Shown piece by piece: positions 58,886 to 64,000 of a stretch of 64,000 bases of DNA. This DNA is from Actinomadura parmotrematis (GTDB taxonomy: Bacteria > Actinomycetota > Actinomycetes > Streptosporangiales > Streptosporangiaceae). The notes under the pieces are model-generated. The model saw only the letters and a list, made by a program, of their open reading frames with translations. It was not told the DNA's origin and did not search any database. The stretch spans positions 1-64,000 of the forward strand of contig NZ_JAIBOA010000035.1 of assembly GCF_019458805.1 (NCBI RefSeq). Reading direction: 5' to 3'. A program made the translations under genes and the position numbers. How positions within the stretch are numbered: position 1 is the first letter of the stretch; every line of letters begins with the position of its first letter.

Positions 58886-59677
58886 ATGACCCGTCGTCCC
58901 GGATTCGCCGCCGAGCGGCGCCAGCGGTTGCTGGAGCTGGTGCGCGCCAACGGCGCGGTGTCGCTCCGCGACCTCGCGACCGCGGTGCAGGCGTCGGAGG
59001 TCACCGTGCGCCGCGACATCCGCGCGCTGGAGGCCGAGGGGCTGCTCGACCGGCGGCACGGCGGCGCGATGGCGCTCGGCGGCCTGTCGTGGGAGCCGAC
59101 GTACCAGCAGAAGGCGCAGGTCGCCGCCGCCGAGAAGGCCGCGATCGCGCGGGCCGCCGCCGAGCTGCTGGAGGAGGGCGACGCCGTCGTCATCGGCGCC
59201 GGCACCACCACCCGCGAGCTGGCGCGCGAGCTGGTGGGGTTCCGCGCGCTCACCGTCGTCACCAACTCGCTGCTCGTCGCGCAGGTGCTCGCCGAGTCGC
59301 CGGGCGTGGAGGTCGTGGTGACCGGCGGCTCGCTCCGCGGCTCCATCCACGCCCTGGTCGGCGGCGCCGCCGAGCAGACGCTCGCGAGCCTGCGGGTGCG
59401 GCTGGCGTTCATCTCCGGCAACGGCCTCACCGCCGAGCGGGGCCTGTCCACCCCCAACATGCTGGTCGCGGGCGTGGACCGGGCGCTCGTGCACGCCGCC
59501 GAGGAGGTCGTCGCGCTGGTCGACCACACCAAGATCGGTGTGGACACGATGGTGCAGACGGTGCCCGCCGACCGGATCGCCCACCTGGTCACCGACGCCG
59601 CCGCGCCGAAGGACGAGCTCGCCGCCCTGGAGGCGCTCGGCGTCCGGGTCCGCATCGCCGGCCGGCGCGGCCCTTAG
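58886..59677 (+). CDS. DeoR/GlpR-family sugar regulator
   Basis: 263 residues: AERRQRLLELVRANGAVSLRDLATAVQASEVTVRRDIRALEAEGLLDRRHGGA, then a phosphosugar-binding DeoRC domain (GAGTTTRELARELVGFRALTVVTNSLLVAQVL, GLSTPNMLVAGVDRALVHAAEEVVALVDHTKIG). ATG 58886. Convergent to galK (stops overlap at 59674-59677). Likely represses galK and the sugar importer through 60853-60960. Confidence 0.9.
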   Translation: MTRRPGFAAERRQRLLELVRANGAVSLRDLATAVQASEVTVRRDIRALEAEGLLDRRHGGAMALGGLSWEPTYQQKAQVAAAEKAAIARAAAELLEEGDAVVIGAGTTTRELARELVGFRALTVVTNSLLVAQVLAESPGVEVVVTGGSLRGSIHALVGGAAEQTLASLRVRLAFISGNGLTAERGLSTPNMLVAGVDRALVHAAEEVVALVDHTKIGVDTMVQTVPADRIAHLVTDAAAPKDELAALEALGVRVRIAGRRGP

Positions 59678-60798
59678 AGGCGCCGCGCCCCGGCGGCCGG
59701 CGCGACGCGGTGGACGTGCGGGTCGCGGCCGGCGAGCGCGTCCCGGACGGCGGCGGTCACCGCGGCGGCGTCCGGCTCATCGGCGAGCACCAGCACCGAC
59801 CCGCCGAAGCCGCCGCCGACCATGCGCGCCCCGTGCGCGCCCGCACCGAGCGCGGCCTCGACCACCGCGTCCGCCTCGGGCCACGACACCGCGAAGTCGT
59901 CGCGCAGCGAGGCGTGCGAGGCGGTGAGCAGCGGGCCGAGGACGGGTCCGGGCGCGGGGGAGGAGCGCAGCGCCGCGACGGCCTCGTGCACGCGCGCGTT
60001 CTCGGTCACCACGTGCCGGGCGCGGCGCCGCAGCAGCGGGTCGGCGAGCGCCGCGACGCCCGCCTCGTCGGCCTCGCGCAGCGACGCGACGCCGAGCGCG
60101 GCGGCGGCGCGCTCGCACTCGGCGCGGCGGGTGGCGTAGTCGCCGCCCGCCAGGGCGTGCGCGGCGCGGGTGTCGACGACCAGCGCGGCGAGCCCGGTGA
60201 ACGGCAGCGGCACCTGCTCGACGTCGCCGGTGCGGCAGTCCAGCAGGACGGCGTGGCCGGGCGCGGCGAGCAGCGACGCCGTCTGGTCCATGATCCCGCA
60301 GGGCACGCCGACGAAGTCGTTCTCGGCGCGGCGGGCGATCCGCGCGAGCTCGGCGCGCGAGGCGTCCGGCGCGTACAGCTCGGCGAGCGCGAGCGCCGTC
60401 GCGCACTCCAGCGCCGCCGACGACGACAGGCCCGCGCCCTGCGGCAGGTCGGCGTCCACCAGCAGGTCCGCGCCGCCTGGCTCCCGGACGCCGCCGAGCG
60501 CCCAGGCGACGCCCGCCGGGTAGGCGGCCCAGCCGTCGACGGCGCCCGGCCGCAGCGCGTCCAGCGGGATCGTCCAGGCGCCGTCGGCCTGCCGCGACCG
60601 CAGCGTGAGGACGCGGTCGCCGCGGCGCGCGGCGGCGACCGTGACGCCGAGGTCGATCGCGAACGGCAGCACCCAGCCCTGGTTGTGGTCGGTGTGCTCG
60701 CCGATGAGGTTGACCCGGCCCGGGGCGCGCCACACGCAGTCGGGCGGCCGCCCGTGGACGGCGGCGAAACGGTCGGCGAGCGGATCGGCGAGCGGCAT
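59674..60798 (-). CDS. galK: galactokinase
   Basis: 374 residues of the GHMP kinase family: APGRVNLIGEHTDHNQG (galactose-binding signature), AGLSSSAALECATALALAELY (ATP loop), and GGGFGGSVLVLADE C-terminal motif. Phosphorylates galactose to galactose-1-phosphate. ATG 60798. Divergent from the sugar-binding-protein gene, suggesting that importer and kinase serve the same sugar. Confidence 0.93.
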   Translation of the reverse strand: MPLADPLADRFAAVHGRPPDCVWRAPGRVNLIGEHTDHNQGWVLPFAIDLGVTVAAARRGDRVLTLRSRQADGAWTIPLDALRPGAVDGWAAYPAGVAWALGGVREPGGADLLVDADLPQGAGLSSSAALECATALALAELYAPDASRAELARIARRAENDFVGVPCGIMDQTASLLAAPGHAVLLDCRTGDVEQVPLPFTGLAALVVDTRAAHALAGGDYATRRAECERAAAALGVASLREADEAGVAALADPLLRRRARHVVTENARVHEAVAALRSSPAPGPVLGPLLTASHASLRDDFAVSWPEADAVVEAALGAGAHGARMVGGGFGGSVLVLADEPDAAAVTAAVRDALAGRDPHVHRVAPAAGARRL

Positions 60799-60852
60799 GG
60801 GGGTGGATCCCTTTCGGGCGGGGCGGCTCCGGCCGGACGAGTCTGGCAGGAA

Positions 60853-60868
60853 CGATCAAACTCTGTCA
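60853..60868 (-). promoter_or_regulatory. DeoR-type operator of galK (site 1)
   Basis: On the minus strand TGACAGAGTTTGATCG, 13/16 identical to site 2. It would overlap the -35 of a galK promoter (TGACAG, 16 bases, CAGACT). Confidence 0.5.
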
Positions 60869-60929
60869 CCACCCCGCCGCGCGCGCGTCCGGTGTCCCTT
60901 CCAGGCCGTTCGCCTTCCGCCGGATGTCG

Positions 60930-60960
60930 TTATCTGATCGGGATTGACAGAAACTGATCG
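60930..60960 (+). promoter_or_regulatory. DeoR-type operator and promoter of the sugar ABC operon (site 2)
   Basis: TGACAGAAACTGATCG at 60945-60960, preceded by TTATCTGATCG (60930-60940). The -35 TTGACA (60944-60949) is perfect; a -10-like CTGAAT lies 18 bases on, near 60968. The repressor site therefore covers the -35. Confidence 0.55.
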
Positions 60961-61010
60961 CGGGTGCCTGAATGGCGGGCACCACCCCCGCTCGTGAAAG
61001 GACCTCGGGC

Positions 61011-62099
61011 ATGCTCGACCTCGCCAGGCCAGGCGCTCGCCTGAAGACCGTCCTCGCCGTCTCCTCCGCGCTCGCCCTCGCCGTCAGCGGGTGCGCCAAG
61101 TCCGAGGACGACGACAAGGGCACCGCCTCCCCGCAGAACAGCCAGGCCCAGCAGCAGGTCACCGCGACCGCCGCCGCCGGCGCGACCTGCACGCTGGACA
61201 AGTTCGGCGGCAAGAAGTTCGACCCGAAGTCCGGGGTCGTCGGCTTCTCCCAGTCGGAGAAGGAGGCCAACCCGTTCCGCATCGCCGAGACCGGCTCGAT
61301 CAAGGACGAGGCGAAGAAGACCGGCGTCTCGGGGCTGCGCGCCACCAACGCCCAGTCCCAGTTCGGCAAGCAGATCTCCGACGTGCAGCAGCTCATCGCG
61401 CAGGGCGCGCAGGCCCTGGTCATCGCGCCGCTGAACTCCGACGGCTGGCAGCCGGTGCTCGCCCAGGCCGCCGCCAAGAAGATCCCGATCATCACCGTCG
61501 ACCGCAAGATCAACGCCACGCCCTGCAAGGACTACCTGACCTTCATCGGGTCGGACTTCGTCGCCCAGGGGCGCCGCGCCGCCGACCAGATGGCCAAGGC
61601 GCTCGGCGGCAAGGGCAAGGTCGCGATCCTGCTCGGCGCCGCCGGCAACAACGTCACCACCGAGCGCACCCAGGGCTTCAAGGACGAGATCAAGGCCAAG
61701 GCGCCCGGCATCCAGGTCACCTTCGAGCAGACCGGCGAGTTCACCCGCGAGAAGGGCCAGTCGGTCACCGAGCAGCTCGTCCAGTCCCACCCCGACATCG
61801 ACGCCATCTACGCCGAGAACGACGAGATGGCGCTCGGCGCCGTCACCGCGCTGAAGGGCGCCGGCAAGAAGCCCGGCGAGGTCAAGATCGTGTCGGTGGA
61901 CGGCACGCACGCCGCCGTCCAGGGCATCGTCGACGGCTGGATCTCCGCCGTCATCGAGTCCAACCCCCGGTTCGGGCCGCTGGCCTTCCAGACGCTCACC
62001 AAGTTCCTGAACGGCGAGCCGATCCCCGAGAAGGTCACCATCAGCGACCGCGAGTACGACTCCTCCAACGCCAAGCAGGCCCTGGACTACGCGTACTGA
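61011..62099 (+). CDS. sugar ABC transporter substrate-binding lipoprotein
   Basis: 362 residues. Lipobox in LALAVSGCAK; a periplasmic-binding-protein type 1 fold: VGFSQSEKEANPFRIAETGSIKDEAKK, IAQGAQALVIAPLNSDGWQPVLAQAAAKKIPIITVDRKI, GSDFVAQGRRAADQMAKAL, VKIVSVDGTHAAVQGIVDG. Most like YtfQ (galactofuranose) and related sugar binders. ATG 61011 with AAGGA upstream. First gene of the importer operon. Confidence 0.9.
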   Translation: MLDLARPGARLKTVLAVSSALALAVSGCAKSEDDDKGTASPQNSQAQQQVTATAAAGATCTLDKFGGKKFDPKSGVVGFSQSEKEANPFRIAETGSIKDEAKKTGVSGLRATNAQSQFGKQISDVQQLIAQGAQALVIAPLNSDGWQPVLAQAAAKKIPIITVDRKINATPCKDYLTFIGSDFVAQGRRAADQMAKALGGKGKVAILLGAAGNNVTTERTQGFKDEIKAKAPGIQVTFEQTGEFTREKGQSVTEQLVQSHPDIDAIYAENDEMALGAVTALKGAGKKPGEVKIVSVDGTHAAVQGIVDGWISAVIESNPRFGPLAFQTLTKFLNGEPIPEKVTISDREYDSSNAKQALDYAY

Positions 62100-62161
62100 C
62101 CGCCGCGGGCGGCGCGCCCCCGCCGGCGCGCCGCCCGCCGGAGTTCCCTGGAGAGAGGCCC

Positions 62162-63712
62162 GTGGCCGCACCACCCCCCGACCCCCCGCTGATTCAAGCC
62201 ACCGGCATCGTCAAGCGCTTCCCCGGCGTCCTCGCGCTCGACGGGGTGTCGTTCGAGCTGCGCGCCGGGCAGGCGCACGCCCTCGTCGGCGAGAACGGCG
62301 CCGGCAAGTCGACCCTGCTGAAAGTGCTGACCGGCGTGTACCGGCCCGACGCCGGCGAGCTGCGCGTCGCCGGCGCGCCGGCCGCGTTCGGCTCGCCGGT
62401 CGACGCCCAGCGCGCCGGCGTGCAGGCCATCCACCAGGAGATCGGCCTCGTCCCGCTGATGAGCGTCGCCCGCAACCTGCTGCTCGGCCGCGAGCCGCGC
62501 ACCCGGCTCGGCCTCATCGACGTGCGCGCGCTGCACCGCCGCGCCGAGGAGCTGCTGCGCCCCTACGGGGTGGAGGTGGACGTGCGCCGCCCGCTCCGCT
62601 CGTTCGGCGTCGGCACCCAGCAGATGGTCGCGCTCGCCCGCGCGGTGTCGGTGGACGCCCGCGTCGTCGTCATGGACGAGCCGACCAGCTCCCTGGAGCC
62701 GCGCGAGGTCGACACCCTGTTCGGCGTCATCGGCGGCCTGCTGGAGCAGGGCATCGCCGTCGTCTACGTCAGCCACCGCATGGACGAGCTGTTCCGCGTC
62801 TGCGAGAGCGTCACCGTCCTGCGCGACGGCCGCCTCGTGCACACCGGCCCGCTCGCGGACCTGGACCGGCTCCGCCTGGTGTCGCTGATGCTCGGCCGCG
62901 ACATGGCCGAGGTCCGCGCCGAAGGGCTCACCCGCTTCTCCGGCGAGCACGGTTCCGGCGACCACGGGCGCGCCGCGGACACGCCGGTGCTGGAGGCGCG
63001 CGGCCTCACCGTCCGGCACCGCATCGCCGACGTGTCGGTGACGGTGCGGCCCGGCGAGGTCGTCGGCCTCGGCGGCCTGCTCGGGTCGGGCCGCACCGAG
63101 ACCGCCAAGGCGATCGCCGGGGCGCTGCCGCTGGACGCCGGGACCGTCGCCGTCGCCGGCCGCGCGCTGCGCCGCCCGACGGCGGCGAGCACGACCCGCG
63201 CCGGCGTCGCGCTGCTGCCCGAGGACCGCAAGGCCGAGGGCATCGTCCCGGCGCTGTCGATCCGCGAGAACATCGCGCTCGCCGCGCTGCCCGCCCTCTC
63301 CCGCGCCGGCCTCGTGTCGGACGCGCGCATCGACCGCGTCGTGGACGTCTTCATGAAGCGGCTGCGCATCAAGGCGTCCTCGGTGCACCAGCCGGCCGGC
63401 GAGCTGTCGGGCGGCAACCAGCAGAAGGTGCTGCTCGCCCGCTGGCTCGCCACCGGCCCGAAGGTGCTGCTGCTGGACGAGCCGACGCGCGGCATCGACG
63501 TCGGCGCCAAGGCCGAGGTGCAGGCGCTCATCGAGGAGCTCGCCGGGGAGGGCCTCGGCGTCCTGCTCATCTCCTCCGACCTGGAGGAGCTCGTGGAAGG
63601 CTCCGACCGCGTCCTGGTGCTGCGCGACGGCGCCGTCGCCGCCGAGCTGTCCGGCGGCGAGGTCACCGAGCACGGCGTCCTCGCCGCGATCGCCGCCGAA
63701 GGGGAGGACTGA
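62162..63712 (+). CDS. sugar ABC transporter ATP-binding protein (two-domain, RbsA/YtfR type)
   Basis: 516 residues, two nucleotide-binding domains. The first has Walker A GENGAGKST (43-51), FGVGTQQMVALARA and Walker B VVMDEPTSSLE. The second has a degenerate Walker A GLLGSGRTE, then ELSGGNQQKVLLARWL and VLLLDEPTRGIDVGAK. This asymmetry is normal for the carbohydrate CUT2 family. GTG 62162 with GGAGAGAGG upstream. Energises the permease encoded next. Confidence 0.93.
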   Translation: MAAPPPDPPLIQATGIVKRFPGVLALDGVSFELRAGQAHALVGENGAGKSTLLKVLTGVYRPDAGELRVAGAPAAFGSPVDAQRAGVQAIHQEIGLVPLMSVARNLLLGREPRTRLGLIDVRALHRRAEELLRPYGVEVDVRRPLRSFGVGTQQMVALARAVSVDARVVVMDEPTSSLEPREVDTLFGVIGGLLEQGIAVVYVSHRMDELFRVCESVTVLRDGRLVHTGPLADLDRLRLVSLMLGRDMAEVRAEGLTRFSGEHGSGDHGRAADTPVLEARGLTVRHRIADVSVTVRPGEVVGLGGLLGSGRTETAKAIAGALPLDAGTVAVAGRALRRPTAASTTRAGVALLPEDRKAEGIVPALSIRENIALAALPALSRAGLVSDARIDRVVDVFMKRLRIKASSVHQPAGELSGGNQQKVLLARWLATGPKVLLLDEPTRGIDVGAKAEVQALIEELAGEGLGVLLISSDLEELVEGSDRVLVLRDGAVAAELSGGEVTEHGVLAAIAAEGED

Positions 63713-63713
63713 C

Positions 63714-64000
63714 ATGGCCGACGTGAAGGCGGCCCCGGCGGCGCCCGCGCGGACCGGATGGGACCGTTCCCGCGCGCTGTCGTGGCTGCAGGACTACGGC
63801 GTCTACGCCTCGGTGGCCCTGCTGCTGGTGTTCAACGCGGTGTTCACGCCGCACTACCTGGAGGCCGGCAACTTCCGCACCCAGCTCGTCCAGGTCGCGC
63901 CGATCGTCATCGTCTCGCTCGGCATGGCGCTCGTCATCGGCACCGAGGGCGTGGACCTGTCGGTCGGGTCGGTGATGTCGCTGTCGGCGGCGATGCTGAC
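63714..64000 (+). CDS. sugar ABC transporter permease, 5' fragment
   Basis: First 95 residues, running off the window: WLQDYGVYASVALLLVFNAVFTPHYLEAGNFRTQLVQVAPIVIVSLGMALVIGTEGVDLSVGSVMSLSAAML, the RbsC/YtfT-type permease with the GxDLSVGS hallmark. ATG 63714 lies one base after the ATPase stop, RBS GGGGAGG. Confidence 0.9.
   Translation, partial: MADVKAAPAAPARTGWDRSRALSWLQDYGVYASVALLLVFNAVFTPHYLEAGNFRTQLVQVAPIVIVSLGMALVIGTEGVDLSVGSVMSLSAAML

Overview
The window is very GC-rich (third codon positions almost all G or C) and is dominated by catabolic and transport operons whose genes overlap by 4 bases (GTGA or ATGA). It carries F420/flavin-type LLM oxidoreductases, many TetR/GntR/MarR/IclR regulators, a SigF-type sigma factor, an EfeUOB iron system and a very large one-chain acyl-CoA carboxylase. 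This is chromosomal DNA of a high-GC actinomycete; Actinomadura/Thermomonosporaceae or a relative is a guess. I saw no tRNA, rRNA, CRISPR array, intact insertion sequence or phage genes.

Layout. 1-4979: the 3' end of a WD40 protein, a TerD-PD-(D/E)XK fusion, then a ketosteroid-dehydrogenase-like flavoprotein and a SnoaL-like protein divergent around a KstR-type palindrome. 4995-10405: a polyamine-type (YdcSTUV-like) ABC importer, divergent from a FadR-type GntR regulator and a soluble Cache-domain protein. 10415-13994: an IclR regulator divergent from a meta-cleavage lower pathway (hydratase, acetaldehyde dehydrogenase, aldolase). 13991-16472: glutaminase and a BlaR1/BlaI-like pair. 16607-17516: two copies of a 102-bp nested palindrome flank a small gene pair (unknown protein and an 85-aa GntR winged helix). 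17514-20864: efeB-efeO divergent from efeU across an iron-box-like site. 21071-27460: a TauD-like oxygenase with an HxG in place of the HxD iron motif, and the giant carboxylase.

27664-37374: LLM oxidoreductases, SnoaL-like protein, TetR regulators, alcohol dehydrogenase, SDR and a kinase-like protein, interrupted by a MutS-family pseudogene. 37464-43284: SigF-type factor, a secreted alpha/beta hydrolase and two MFS exporters. 43393-47481: TetR-ferredoxin-P450, apparently leaderless, followed by an acyl-CoA oxidase/dehydrogenase. 47639-50447: a STAND ATPase and an N-terminally truncated haloperoxidase. 50497-57013: a five-gene acyl-CoA catabolic operon divergent from a MarR regulator with two identical palindromes. 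57032-58704: small unknown proteins and a flavoprotein. 58886-64000: a DeoR regulator, galactokinase and a sugar ABC importer, with a matching 16-bp site over each divergent promoter.

Working together: most units pair a regulator with a divergently transcribed catabolic operon, and a palindrome lies between them in nearly every case. The themes are steroid/aromatic/fatty-acid degradation, polyamine and galactose-type sugar uptake, and iron acquisition. The best candidates for something new are the 102-bp palindromic elements, the HxG TauD-like enzyme and the TerD-nuclease fusion.
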